A DNA stretch of 64,000 nt from Micromonospora_E sp048060115 (GTDB lineage Bacteria > Actinomycetota > Actinomycetes > Mycobacteriales > Micromonosporaceae). Below, one piece after another: positions 1 through 8,729 of this stretch; the stretch's first letter is position 1, and each line of letters opens with the position of its first letter. The position numbers and the translations under genes were made by a program. The notes beneath the pieces were generated by a model. The model searched no databases. It worked only from the letters and a program-made list of their open reading frames with translations, and was not told the DNA's origin. Location of the stretch: the NCBI RefSeq assembly GCF_048060115.1, contig NZ_JBHMIM010000042.1, positions 5,018-69,017 of the forward strand. Direction: 5' to 3'.

Positions 1-2364
1 GAGCACGATCGACTCCAGACTCGCCGCGCTGGTCGACATCCCAGCCAGCTGCTCGGACAGCGCCAACGCCAGTGCCAGCGACGCCTGGAAGGTCTCGCCG
101 CCGGACAGGGTACGCACGCCGCGGCGCAGCCCGGCGTCGTGATGGTCGACGACGAAGAACTCGCCGGCGTCGTGGACGAGTTCGTACTGCCCGCTGGACA
201 ACTCCCGCAGGATCAGCGAGGCACCGTCCACCAGGAGGTCCAGCGCTTCGACCAGCAGCCACCGTTCGAAGTTGTTCGCCCGCAGATGCCCGGCCAGTGT
301 CCGGGCCACCTGGGCGGAACGTTCCTGTTCCGTGCGCCGCTGGCGCAGCTCACCGGCCTGGGCGAACCGTTCGGCGACCCGGTCGTGTTCGCTCTGCGCC
401 CGCTGCACCGCCAGCGCGGCAGCCTGCCGGTACTCGGCCGGCTGCGGCGCCCCGGTGCCGGCCGGGCGGGAGCGGCGGGTGGCCGGCCCGGAACCGTCCG
501 GCCCGGAACCGTCCGCGCCGGGCGGGCGCAGACCAGCGGCGACGAACAGTTCGTCGGCGCGCGCGCCGACCCTGTCGGCCGCTGCCCGGGCGGCGGCCAG
601 CTCGGAGTCCGCGCAAACCCGGGCCGCGCGGCGGTCAGCCGCCAGCTCCTGTGCCCAGCCGGCGAGCTGCGTCCAGGCGGTGGCCAGGTCGGAACGGTCG
701 GTCGCCGGTGGCGCCAGCCGGGCGACGGTGTCCCGGACGGCATCGAACTCCCGCCACGCCGCCTGTAGCCGTTGCTCGTCGGCGACGGCGGCACGCTGGG
801 CCCGACGGGCGGCCTCCCTGGCCCGTCGTACCTGCCCGCCCGCTTCGTCGAGCGAGCCCTGCAGCCGGTCGACGACGGCCAGCTCGGCCCGCACCGCTTC
901 GACACCAGGGGAGGCGGACAGCTCGGTGTCGAGCTGAGCCAACCGGACGCTGAGCTGCTCGGCCCGTACCCGGGCCCGGTCGAGGGCGCGTTCGACCTCC
1001 CGGACCACCTGCTCGGCGGCGGTGACCTGCTGTTGCGCCCGGTCGGCGGTGGCCCGCGCCACCTGCCCGGCGGCTTTCGCCTCGGCCACCCGGGAACCGG
1101 CCGGGACCGCCGGAACGACGTCGACCGGTCGTTCGCAGACGGGGCAGTCCTCGCCGGCCACCATGTCGTGGCGCAGCGCCGCCGCCAGGTCGGCGGTCTG
1201 CGCCTCCTGGTACGCCCGGCGGGCCTGCTCCAGGTCCGCGGCAGCAGCGGCGGCGGCCGCGCGCGCCGTCCCTAGCGCCGCGACGCTCGCCTCGTGCTCG
1301 GTCTGCGCCGTGGCCACCACCGGGGCCAGTTCGGCCGATTCGGCGGCGACCCGGTCCCGTTCGGCGTGGGCCTGCACCAGCAGTCGCAGGGTGGCCGGGT
1401 CACCGGCGGCGGCCAACTCGGCGCGGATCTTTTCTTCGCGTTCCTCGGCGACGGTGACGGACCGTTCCACCTCGGCGGCCGTGGCCCGGGCCGCCGCCAC
1501 TTCGTCGGCGAGCGCGGCAGCCGCCGCCGGCGGCTCGACCCGGCCGAGCAGGCCGATGTCGCCGTCGAGCCCGGTGACCTGGTCGGTGGCGCTCGCCACC
1601 GTCCGTTGTGCCTGTTCCAGCTCTGGGAGGGCAGCCTCGACCGCCGCCGTCAAGGTCCGGATCGCGTCGAGTTGGGTCACCGCGGCGTCGACCGCCGCGG
1701 AGTCGGCGTCGGCCAGACCCCCGAGCAGCTGATCGACGGCCGCGACCGCCGCTTCCGCGGTGGCCGCCCGCGCGGTGGCCTGTTTCTGAATCCGTTCGTA
1801 GACGTGCAGCCCGAGCAGGTTGACCAGGATCTGCTGGCGGGTGGCCGGTTTGGCGTGCAGGAAGTCCGCGAACCGGCCCTGAGGCAGCAGCACGCAGGTG
1901 GTGAACTGCTCGTACGGCAGCCCGACGGCGTCCAGTACCGCCTGCCCCATCTCGGCGGGGGTGCCGGCCAGCACCTCGCCGAGGTCGTCCGGGCTCATCC
2001 CGGTGTCGAGCCGGGTCACGTCGAAACCCGGTGGCATCAGCTGCAGCCCGGCGTTGCCGGTCTTGACCACGCCGCGCGAGTCGCGACGGATCACCCGGGT
2101 GGCGACGTAGCGGCTGCCGGCGCTCTCGAAGACCAACCGCACCCTGGCCTCGTTGGCGGAAGGGGCGAGCGCGGAGGCGATGCCCCGGCTGCTGCCCCAG
2201 CGGGGAACCTGGCCGTAGAGGGCGAAACAGATCGCGTCCAGGATGCTGGACTTGCCCGATCCGGTCGGTCCGACCAGCGCGAAGAAGTCGGCGTCGGTGA
2301 AGTCGACCGTGGTCTCCTCGCGGAAGACGGTGAAACCGGCCAGGTCCAGCCGCAGCGGCCTCAC
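1..2364 (-). CDS. sbcC: Exonuclease SbcC, Rad50-like SMC-family ATPase (3' end cut by window edge)
   Basis: Reading leftward from a GTG at 2364, 788 codons are open to base 1, so the C-terminus lies outside the window. Residues near 31-38 form the Walker A motif GPTGSGKS. A long charged, Ala/Arg-rich coiled coil follows, interrupted by the zinc hook CPVC at residues 407-410, the Rad50/SbcC signature. A second coiled coil leads to the ABC signature LSGGE, and the window cuts off just before Walker B. The partner SbcD lies directly upstream and its TGA overlaps this GTG in a 4-base GTGA, implying translational coupling. In the family, SbcCD is an ATP-dependent nuclease that trims hairpins and blocked or broken DNA ends in the cytoplasm. 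The family call is secure; only the missing last few hundred bases are unknown. Confidence 0.95.
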   Translation of the reverse strand, partial: MRPLRLDLAGFTVFREETTVDFTDADFFALVGPTGSGKSSILDAICFALYGQVPRWGSSRGIASALAPSANEARVRLVFESAGSRYVATRVIRRDSRGVVKTGNAGLQLMPPGFDVTRLDTGMSPDDLGEVLAGTPAEMGQAVLDAVGLPYEQFTTCVLLPQGRFADFLHAKPATRQQILVNLLGLHVYERIQKQATARAATAEAAVAAVDQLLGGLADADSAAVDAAVTQLDAIRTLTAAVEAALPELEQAQRTVASATDQVTGLDGDIGLLGRVEPPAAAAALADEVAAARATAAEVERSVTVAEEREEKIRAELAAAGDPATLRLLVQAHAERDRVAAESAELAPVVATAQTEHEASVAALGTARAAAAAAAADLEQARRAYQEAQTADLAAALRHDMVAGEDCPVCERPVDVVPAVPAGSRVAEAKAAGQVARATADRAQQQVTAAEQVVREVERALDRARVRAEQLSVRLAQLDTELSASPGVEAVRAELAVVDRLQGSLDEAGGQVRRAREAARRAQRAAVADEQRLQAAWREFDAVRDTVARLAPPATDRSDLATAWTQLAGWAQELAADRRAARVCADSELAAARAAADRVGARADELFVAAGLRPPGADGSGPDGSGPATRRSRPAGTGAPQPAEYRQAAALAVQRAQSEHDRVAERFAQAGELRQRRTEQERSAQVARTLAGHLRANNFERWLLVEALDLLVDGASLILRELSSGQYELVHDAGEFFVVDHHDAGLRRGVRTLSGGETFQASLALALALSEQLAGMSTSAASLESIVL

Positions 2365-3512
2365 GACGAGGTCACCTCCTCGTAGAGGGTGTCGAACAGG
2401 GACCGGACACCGTCGTCGCCGTGCCCGCGCGCGTCGAGGTAGTCGGCGAACAGCTCGCCGGGGGCCCGCCCGGTGCGCTGGGTGGTACGACTGGGGCCGG
2501 GCTGGGTACGGGCGAACTCCGGGTCGATCCGGATCTCCAGCGCCCGGGGCAGCAATTCCTGCACCTGCTCACGAAGTCCGGCCCGGGGTGCCTCCTGGAT
2601 GAAGACCCGCAGCCAGGCGTCGCCGTGGTCGGTGGCGGCCAGCTCCTCGAGGGTGCCTCGGACGGTACGCAGCGTCGTGGCGGCGGCGACCGGCACCTCG
2701 CGTACCCGGGCGGCGGTGCTGGCGGTGACGTCGACGACGCTGACCGAGGCGACGTTCTCCTCCTCACCGAAGTCGACCGCCAGCGGGCTTCCGCTGTAGC
2801 GCACCGGGCAGGGCGCCTCGAGCTGCTGTGCCCGGTGCAGGTGACCCAGCGCCACGTAGTGCGTGCCGGTCGGGAAGACGGTGGCCGGTACGGCGTAGCC
2901 GAGGACGGTGTGCACCTCCCGCTCGCCGCCGCCGGAGCGGCCGCCGACCACGGTCAGGTGGGCGGTGATCAGGTTGATCACGCCGGGCGCGCCGAAGCCG
3001 TCGGTCAATCTGGCGATGACCCGGCTGACATGGTCGGCGTAGGTCTGGGTCGCCTCGGCGGCGCTCAGTTGGTACATCTCGGTGGCGCGTACCGCGTACC
3101 GCTGGGACAGGAACGGCAGCGCGGCCAGCTGCCACCGTTCGCCGCCGTCGGTGACCCCGTCGATGACGTGTTCGTCTGGATTGTCCCGTACGCTGCCGCG
3201 TAGCGTGATGCCGGCGGCCTCGGCCCACGGCCGCAACGCGTCCAACGCGGCCCCGTTGTCGTGGTTGCCGCCGATGGCCACCACGGCGGCGCCGGTGCCG
3301 CGCAACGCGGTCAACGCTCTGGTGACCACCCGGGTGGCGTCCGGGCTGGGTGCCGAGGTGTCGTAGAGGTCACCGGCGACGATCACCAGGTCGGGGTGCT
3401 CGGCTCGGGCGATCTCCACCACCTGGCCGAGTGCCTGGATCTGCTCGGCCAGTCTCTGCTGTCCCTTGAGGACCTTGCCGACATGCCAGTCGGAGGTGTG
3501 CAGGATCCGCAT
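2361..3512 (-). CDS. sbcD: Exonuclease SbcD, Mre11-like nuclease subunit
   Basis: 383 residues beginning MRILHTSDWHVGK, with the calcineurin-like metallophosphoesterase motifs in order: DxH at D8/H10, GDLYD around D48, GNHD at 83-85, and a later GHLH. These bind the two catalytic metal ions. In the family this subunit carries the nuclease activity of SbcCD and depends on SbcC for ATP-driven DNA handling. Length is normal for actinobacterial SbcD. It sits 23 bases downstream of the HerA-like ATPase gene and overlaps sbcC by 4 bases, so the three genes look like one transcript. An oddity is the poorly conserved C-terminal cap of about 100 residues, which is rich in Ala, Arg and Pro; this is common in high-GC actinomycetes. 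Confidence 0.95.
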   Translation of the reverse strand: MRILHTSDWHVGKVLKGQQRLAEQIQALGQVVEIARAEHPDLVIVAGDLYDTSAPSPDATRVVTRALTALRGTGAAVVAIGGNHDNGAALDALRPWAEAAGITLRGSVRDNPDEHVIDGVTDGGERWQLAALPFLSQRYAVRATEMYQLSAAEATQTYADHVSRVIARLTDGFGAPGVINLITAHLTVVGGRSGGGEREVHTVLGYAVPATVFPTGTHYVALGHLHRAQQLEAPCPVRYSGSPLAVDFGEEENVASVSVVDVTASTAARVREVPVAAATTLRTVRGTLEELAATDHGDAWLRVFIQEAPRAGLREQVQELLPRALEIRIDPEFARTQPGPSRTTQRTGRAPGELFADYLDARGHGDDGVRSLFDTLYEEVTSS

Positions 3513-3535
3513 CGGGGGACCTCCTCGGCCTCGGG

Positions 3536-5284
3536 TCAGAACGGGATTTCGTCGTCGGTGATCGTCGACTTGCTGCCGACCACCGCGAACGGATCGGCCG
3601 CCTGCACGATGGAGCGCAGGGTGCCTGACGGCGCGGCACCCGCCTCCGACGAACGGGTGGCCCAGGCAGGGAAGGGGAACTCCAGGCAGAGCGGCACCGG
3701 GATGTCCGGCTGATTGACGAACATGGTGCCGGGCTTGGCCAGCAGCACCCGTTGGCGCTGCACCGCCGGCAGGAAGCCGTACTCCGGCCGGGACGCCTCG
3801 GCCGGATCGAGCCGGCCGACGACCCGGACCGCCGAGTTGGTGACGATCCGCCGCTCCACCTCGCTCGCGGTCTGCTGGGCGCCGATCAGGATCACGCCGA
3901 GCGAGCGACCCCGCTCGGCGATGTCGAGCAGAACCTCCTTGATGGGGGAGGAGCCGTCCCGGGGTGCGTACTTGTTCAGCTCGTCGAGCACCACGAACAG
4001 CAGCGGTTTGGCGGTGCCGGCCCGCTCCTTACGCTCGAACTCGCCCTTGAGCGTCACACCGACCACGAACCGCTGCGCCCGGTCCGGCAGGTTGTGCAGG
4101 TCGACCACCGTCACCTGGGCACTATCGTCGGTGCTGATCTGGTGCGGCCGGCGGGTGGCCAGGTCGCCGCGGATCAGCCGGGACAGGTCGCGTTTGCTGC
4201 CGATCAGCCGGCGGGCGAAGGCGTTCACGGTGCCCATGCCGACCGCCGAGCCGGCCCAGGCCGACCGGGTCTCCTCGTCGCCGAGCTGGTCGACGACGTG
4301 GTCGACCAGATCCGGGTAGGAATGGATGCGCCGGCCATCGAGGCTGATCCCGCCGTCGGCCGGCTGGGCGTGTCGGTGCAGGTAGGCGGTGACCGCGTGG
4401 ACCACCATCGTGTACTGCTGGCGTTCGTCGTCGGCGTCCGCGAAGACGTACGGCAACAGCCGTTGCTCGCAGAACTCGGTCACCGTCCAGTAGTAACTGT
4501 CCACGCCGGCGAGCCGGCTGGTCACGTCCGGGGTGCCGGAGGCGTCGCCGACGCGCGGCGGAGCGTAGACCCGTACGTCCGGGAAGGCGCCGGCGGGCAG
4601 GCCGAGCTTGGCGTACGCGGCGGTCGTCGCCTCGTCCAGCCGGACGTTCGGGTGGTCGAGGAAGAGCAGGTCCTCGCCTTTGACGTTGAAGATCAGCGCC
4701 TTGGCGTTGACCGCGTCGCCGCCGAGGGTGCCGGAGCAGAACACCGAGTAGAGCAGGAAGGTGGCGAAGCTGGTCTTGGTGGCCACCCCGGAGATGCCGG
4801 AGATCGACACGTGGGCACCCCGCTGGCCGTCGAGGAAGTCGGCGTTGAGATGGACCGGCACGCCGTCGCGGCCGGTGCCCATCGGGATCCGGCGCTCCAT
4901 CCGGTCGAAGTGCAGGGCGCGGGCGCGGGCGTCGCCCTCGGCTCGCCACACCGGAGCGCCGGGCTCCGGCGGCACGTAGATCTCCGGGTCGACCCGAGTG
5001 GCGGTGATCTCGGCCGCCTCCTGTACCTGGGCGGGCAGTGTGCCGTCGGCGATGGCGAACACGTCGGAGTCGAACTGCGCACCCTCGTGCCGGGCGCGCA
5101 CCTGGGTGACGACGCCGGCGATGGTGACCGTCTCGCCGCCCGGCAACTCCCGACGGGTCACCACGACGTCGTCGAGTTGCAGGTAGCTGCCGGTGCCTAC
5201 CGCCGTCCAGAACTGCAGCGGGGTGGCGTCGGCGGTGCCGAGCACCCGGCCGACCGGGGTGCCCGGCGACACTTCCTCACTCAT
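3536..5284 (-). CDS. HerA/DUF87-type ATPase, first gene of the SbcCD operon
   Basis: 582 residues. The N-terminal part (about 1-130) resembles the small beta-barrel HAS domain of HerA helicases. A RecA-like ATPase core follows. The Walker B strand is clear (LFVVLDEL, near residue 445) and is followed by NKYAPRDG; a late GRLDPAEA segment fits the arginine-finger region. The Walker A region is unusual: GISGVATKTS with K170 retained but the glycines of GxxxxGK replaced. Archaeal HerA acts as a hexameric DNA translocase with NurA nuclease and Mre11-Rad50 in end resection; here it is linked to SbcD and SbcC instead, and no NurA-like gene is seen. The ATP-binding ATPase class is firm; HerA function is an inference from architecture and synteny. 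Confidence 0.75.
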   Translation of the reverse strand: MSEEVSPGTPVGRVLGTADATPLQFWTAVGTGSYLQLDDVVVTRRELPGGETVTIAGVVTQVRARHEGAQFDSDVFAIADGTLPAQVQEAAEITATRVDPEIYVPPEPGAPVWRAEGDARARALHFDRMERRIPMGTGRDGVPVHLNADFLDGQRGAHVSISGISGVATKTSFATFLLYSVFCSGTLGGDAVNAKALIFNVKGEDLLFLDHPNVRLDEATTAAYAKLGLPAGAFPDVRVYAPPRVGDASGTPDVTSRLAGVDSYYWTVTEFCEQRLLPYVFADADDERQQYTMVVHAVTAYLHRHAQPADGGISLDGRRIHSYPDLVDHVVDQLGDEETRSAWAGSAVGMGTVNAFARRLIGSKRDLSRLIRGDLATRRPHQISTDDSAQVTVVDLHNLPDRAQRFVVGVTLKGEFERKERAGTAKPLLFVVLDELNKYAPRDGSSPIKEVLLDIAERGRSLGVILIGAQQTASEVERRIVTNSAVRVVGRLDPAEASRPEYGFLPAVQRQRVLLAKPGTMFVNQPDIPVPLCLEFPFPAWATRSSEAGAAPSGTLRSIVQAADPFAVVGSKSTITDDEIPF

Positions 5285-5431
5285 GGTGATGCCCTGGTTG
5301 CTGCATATCGCGTCGCTTCGTTCCCACGGGTTGCATCCTGCCCCACGGGTACGACCACGGCGGCATCCGACCCGGCGTGCGGTCAGGTTCGTGTCCCGGC
5401 GGGCCGGGCGGCCGTCGAGGGCCGAGCGGGT

Positions 5432-6202
5432 TCAGCGCGGGCGGCCGTCCCGGGTGTAGCGCAGCATCAGCATCCCGTCGTCGTCGCCGAGTACCTGCCG
5501 CAGGCGCATCGTCCGAACCACGCTGGTCGGGCCGGCGGTGATCCGGCCGGAACCCGCCCCGGCGAGCAGCGGGGAGACGGTGAGACAAAGTTCGTCAATG
5601 GCGTCGGCGGTGGTCAGGGTGCCGAACAACAGCGGACCCCCCTCACAGAGCAACTGCTGATAGCCGAGGGCGCGGACCTGGTCGAGCCCATGGGGGAGAT
5701 CGACGGTTCGGTCTCCGGTCACCAGGACGTCGGCCACCTCCGCCAGTCGTTTCCGGCGCTGGACCGGTGCGTCGGCCGTGGTGAGCACGATCGGCCGGAC
5801 CGGTGCGTCGGCGAAGGCGGACTGGCTCGGGTCGAGATCGAGCGAGCCGGAGACGACCACCAGGGTGGGCTGGGTCGGGCGGCCCTGCCGTCGCCGCCAC
5901 TGCCGTCGTCGCTCGTCGAGTCGCAGCGCCCGGTACTGCTCCTGCCGCAGGGTTCCGGCCCCGACCAGTAGTGCGTCGCAGAGCATCCGCAGGATGGCGA
6001 AGATCCGTTTGTCCGCGCGGCCGGACAGCCCTTCGGACCGGCCGGCGACGGACACCGCGCCGTCGGCGCTGGTCACGAAGTTGGCTCGCAGGTGCGGGCC
6101 GGGCGCGACGGCGTACCCGGTGATCAGGTCGGCGTCGTCGAGGGCGGCGTTGTTCGGGTCCGGTGCCAGCCGTCGGATCGAACCCGACGTCGGGTCGCTC
6201 AT
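5432..6202 (-). CDS. RibD C-terminal-domain reductase (dihydrofolate reductase-like fold)
   Basis: 256 residues from the ATG at 6202; a reading frame extends 20 codons further upstream but those residues look non-native (Pro/Arg-rich). Family marks are RANFVTSADGAVS near the start, LVGAGTLRQEQY for NADPH-binding, and LLCEGGPLLFGTL near the C-terminus, typical of the pyrimidine reductase half of RibD. The family reduces 5-amino-6-ribosylaminopyrimidine phosphates with NADPH in riboflavin synthesis, but many actinobacterial stand-alone copies have unproven substrates. No other riboflavin gene is adjacent; a second copy of the family occurs at 42646-43338 next to ribA. Substrate is therefore open. 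Confidence 0.8.
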   Translation of the reverse strand: MSDPTSGSIRRLAPDPNNAALDDADLITGYAVAPGPHLRANFVTSADGAVSVAGRSEGLSGRADKRIFAILRMLCDALLVGAGTLRQEQYRALRLDERRRQWRRRQGRPTQPTLVVVSGSLDLDPSQSAFADAPVRPIVLTTADAPVQRRKRLAEVADVLVTGDRTVDLPHGLDQVRALGYQQLLCEGGPLLFGTLTTADAIDELCLTVSPLLAGAGSGRITAGPTSVVRTMRLRQVLGDDDGMLMLRYTRDGRPR

Positions 6203-6350
6203 CCGCCGGCCTGTCCGTGGACCGGCCCGGCGGGTGCGGGGGTACGGTGGCGAGAACCCCACCAGTCACCGACCCGACACTTCGAGTACTGGCCTTCTCG
6301 GCGCACGCCGCAGATCATGGGTGCGAGCCTAGGCCAGAGGAACGGCAGAC

Positions 6351-6896
6351 ATGCCCCGTCGGATCTTCCACCTGCTGGTCACCTTGTCCGATGTCGCGCC
6401 GCCGGTCTGGCGTCGGGTGCAGGTGCCGGGCGGGTACACGCTCGACCGGGTGCACCGGGTGATCCAGCACGCCATGGGCTGGCAGGACTGCCACCTGCAC
6501 TCGTTCGAGATCAACGGCGCCCAGTACGGCGAACCGGGTCCGGACGGTGAGCTGCTGCTGCGTGACGAGTTGGAGATCAGGCTGGACGCGGTGGTCGCCA
6601 AGGGCGCCCGGTTTCGCTACACCTACGACTTCGGTGACTGGTGGGAGCACGACGTCGTGGTGGAGGACGTGGGCCCGCCCGAGCCGGCCGTGCGGTATCC
6701 GCTCTGCTCCGACGGGGCGTCCGCCTGCCCGCCGGAGGACGTGGGGGGCGCTTTCGGCTACGCCGAGTTCCTGGCCGCGGTCGCCGACCCGGCTGATCCC
6801 CGGCACGCCGAGATGGTCGCGACGGTGGGGATCCGGTTCGATCCGGCGGCCTTCGACGCCGGCCGGGTGACGACGTTGCTGCGTCGGCTGACCTGA
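6351..6896 (+). CDS. Plasmid pRiA4b ORF-3 family protein
   Basis: 181 residues, starting at ATG 6351 with a purine-rich AGAGGAACG ribosome site ahead. The sequence fits the PRiA4_ORF3 family end to end: PPVWRRVQVPGGYTLDRVH at the start, CHLHSFEI near residue 45, then RYTYDFGDWWEHDVVVE, which is the hallmark block, and a Cys-rich CSDGASACPPEDVGG loop. The family is widespread on plasmids and near mobile elements and has no established biochemical activity. It stands alone here, with the cellobiose promoter region downstream. A role in nucleic-acid metabolism is sometimes suggested but nothing in this sequence decides it. Confidence 0.85.
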   Translation: MPRRIFHLLVTLSDVAPPVWRRVQVPGGYTLDRVHRVIQHAMGWQDCHLHSFEINGAQYGEPGPDGELLLRDELEIRLDAVVAKGARFRYTYDFGDWWEHDVVVEDVGPPEPAVRYPLCSDGASACPPEDVGGAFGYAEFLAAVADPADPRHAEMVATVGIRFDPAAFDAGRVTTLLRRLT

Positions 6897-7058
6897 GCCC
6901 GGCCGCTTCGGCTGAGCCAATCCGCCGACCGACCCGCGATCTCCCTGCACTGAACTGCGTATCTCCTACTGCTTTGCGGTGATTTGCCGGCCGTCGGCGG
7001 GCCGTCAGCGGGCCCACCTCGGGCGGCCGAGAAAATCTCGGTTGTCGCCGTAACGAAA

Positions 7059-7072
7059 TGGGAACGCTCCCA
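7059..7072 (+). promoter_or_regulatory. CebR operator 1 (upstream of cebE)
   Basis: The 14-mer TGGGAACGCTCCCA differs at one base from the perfect palindrome TGGGAGCGCTCCCA, the known CebR box of streptomycetes. It lies just upstream of the -35 hexamer at 7081. Confidence 0.88.
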
Positions 7073-7080
7073 TTGGCCCC

Positions 7081-7109
7081 TTGACACCTCCGAAACCTCC
7101 CGGCAATCT
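7081..7109 (+). promoter_or_regulatory. Probable sigma-70-type promoter of the ceb operon
   Basis: Perfect TTGACA at 7081-7086, then a 17-base spacer and a weak -10 (CAATCT, 7104-7109). The two CebR boxes flank this unit, so repressor bound at both would cover it. The -10 assignment is tentative. Confidence 0.5.
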
Positions 7110-7111
7110 CA

Positions 7112-7125
7112 TGGGAGCGCTCCCG
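7112..7125 (+). promoter_or_regulatory. CebR operator 2 (upstream of cebE)
   Basis: TGGGAGCGCTCCCG matches the CebR box in 13 of 14 bases. It lies directly downstream of the proposed -10, where bound repressor would block initiation. Centre-to-centre distance from operator 1 is 53 bases, about five helical turns, so both lie on the same DNA face. Confidence 0.85.
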
Positions 7126-7293
7126 GCCGGGGTGAGTGAGATTCACGTCACTTGCTAGATCACCGCGGAGCGTGGCTGTGCAGTGCCCGCTCCGCGCGAC
7201 GGTTCCCACCCCCGCCAACGCGGCTCCATCCCCCGGAGTGGACACCGCACGGTCACCCCCCCACCATGAAAAGCGACCTTGAGAGGGGTCAGG

Positions 7294-8592
7294 ATGAGCG
7301 TCATGCTCCGGCGGTACGCCGCGGTCGCACTCGCCTCAGCCGTTATGTTCACGGCCACGGCCTGCGGCTCCGACGCCGATTCGGATCCGGACGGCCCGAT
7401 TACCCTGGTTGTCGACATCTTCGGCGACGCGGGCTTCGGATACGACGAACTGATCGAGCAGTACCAGAACGACAACCCGAACGTCACTGTGCAGCAGCGG
7501 GGCAAGGGCCTTGGCCTGGATGACTACAACACCCGCCTCACCCAGCAGATCACCGCCGGCTCCGGTGCCGGAGACGTGGTGGCGATCGAAGAGGGCACGA
7601 TTTCGCAGTTCTTCGCCCAGGCCGACAAGTTCGTCGACCTCGGGGAGTACGGCGCCAACGACCTCAAGGACAACTTCCTGCCCTGGAAGTGGGAGGCCGG
7701 CGTGCTGCCCGACGGCAAGGTGCTCGCGCTCGGCACCGACGTCGGCGGCATGGCGCTGTGCTACCGCAAGGACCACTTCGAGGCCGCCAACCTGCCAACC
7801 GAACGCGACGAGGTCGGCGCGCTCTGGTCCAGCTGGGAGGACTTCATCGAGGTCGGCGAGCAGTTCAAGGCCGCCACCCCGGACAAGGCGTTCGTCGACT
7901 CGGCGACCAGCTTCTACAACCTGGTGCTGAGCCAGATCGCCGGTGGCAGTAGCGGACACACCTACTACGACACCGACAACCAGTTCGTCCTGGAGAGCAA
8001 CCCGGACGTGCGGGCGGCGTTCGACCTGACCACCGACATGATCGGTGCCGGGCTGTCGAACAACCTGCGGTCGTTCTCCAACGAGTGGAACGCCGGCTTC
8101 AAGAACGCCAGCTTCGCCACCATCGCCTGCCCGGCCTGGATGACCGGTGTCATCGAGGGCCAGGCCGGTCCGGAGGCTGCCGGCAAGTGGGACATCGCCA
8201 AGGCGCCGGGTAACGGCGGCAACTGGGGCGGTTCGTTCCTCGCGGTGCCCACCTCCGGCAAGCACCAGGCTGCTGCCGCCGAGCTGGTGAAGTACCTAAC
8301 CAGCCCGGAGGGTCACATCGCCGCGTTCGAGTCGGTCGGCAACCTGCCGTCCTCGCCGCAGGCGCTGGAGGACCCGACGGTCGCCGCAGCGGTCAACGAC
8401 TATTTCTCGGACGCTCCGACCGGTGAGATCTTCGCCGCCGGCGCCAGCGAGCTCAAGCCGGTCTACCTCGGTCCGAAGAACCAGGCGGTCCGTACGGCGG
8501 TCGAGAACGCGCTGCGGGCGGTGGAGCAGGGCCAGGCTCCGGACGCGGGTTGGCAGGACGCCGTGACGAACGGTACTGCTGCCGGTCGATAA
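7294..8592 (+). CDS. cebE: Cellobiose/cello-oligosaccharide ABC transporter substrate-binding lipoprotein CebE
   Basis: 432 residues from ATG 7294, preceded by GAGGGGTCAGG; an in-frame TTG five codons upstream overlaps that ribosome site. The N-terminus is a lipoprotein signal ending in TATAC, followed by an acidic CGSDADSD linker; the Cys would be lipid-anchored outside the membrane. The rest is a family 1 extracellular solute-binding protein of normal length. Order (binding protein, two permeases, GH1 enzyme, LacI regulator) matches the Streptomyces cebEFG-bglC-cebR locus, where CebE captures cellobiose and cellotriose. The ATPase is not encoded here; in streptomycetes a distant shared ATPase (MsiK) serves. 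A strong hairpin follows the gene, likely favouring cebE message over the permeases. Confidence 0.88.
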   Translation: MSVMLRRYAAVALASAVMFTATACGSDADSDPDGPITLVVDIFGDAGFGYDELIEQYQNDNPNVTVQQRGKGLGLDDYNTRLTQQITAGSGAGDVVAIEEGTISQFFAQADKFVDLGEYGANDLKDNFLPWKWEAGVLPDGKVLALGTDVGGMALCYRKDHFEAANLPTERDEVGALWSSWEDFIEVGEQFKAATPDKAFVDSATSFYNLVLSQIAGGSSGHTYYDTDNQFVLESNPDVRAAFDLTTDMIGAGLSNNLRSFSNEWNAGFKNASFATIACPAWMTGVIEGQAGPEAAGKWDIAKAPGNGGNWGGSFLAVPTSGKHQAAAAELVKYLTSPEGHIAAFESVGNLPSSPQALEDPTVAAAVNDYFSDAPTGEIFAAGASELKPVYLGPKNQAVRTAVENALRAVEQGQAPDAGWQDAVTNGTAAGR

Positions 8593-8611
8593 GCGGTGCG
8601 ACAAACCGTGT

Positions 8612-8650
8612 GAGAGGTGGCGTCGGCAGGATCTGCCGACGCCACCTCTC
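8612..8650 (+). terminator. Stem-loop between cebE and cebF (attenuator or mRNA-stabilising hairpin)
   Basis: A perfect 18-bp inverted repeat (arms 8612-8629 and 8633-8650) with a 3-base loop, 20 bases after the cebE stop. There is no T-run, so it is more likely a partial terminator or 3' protector of cebE mRNA than a full terminator. Confidence 0.75.
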
Positions 8651-8729
8651 CCGCCGCGTCGCGGTGCCAGCGGCGCGCGGACTCCCTGGCCAACGGCGGC
8701 CGGCCGCCGTACAACTGAAGGACTTCCCG

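Larger units (their letters stand above)
6897..7293 (+). other. Non-coding control region ahead of cebE
   Basis: About 400 bases without a convincing gene. It holds two CebR-type operators (7059-7072 and 7112-7125), a perfect -35 hexamer TTGACA at 7081-7086, a small inverted repeat around CCGAGA...TCTCGG at 7028-7041, and the cebE ribosome site. Confidence 0.7.

Noticed and set aside
72..953. Long plus-strand open frames over the sbcC region
   Set aside because: They are Arg/Pro/Ala-rich shadows of the minus-strand SbcC gene, whose Walker A, zinc hook and ABC signature are unambiguous.
3752..5971. A 739-codon plus-strand open frame antisense to the HerA-like gene
   Set aside because: It crosses three real genes, has no family motif and uses improbable residues such as long Gly/Val/Arg strings; it is a GC-driven antisense frame.
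7028..7041. Terminator or operator at the CCGAGA/TCTCGG repeat
   Set aside because: The 6-bp arms are too short for a terminator and match no known box; kept only as a note in the control region.
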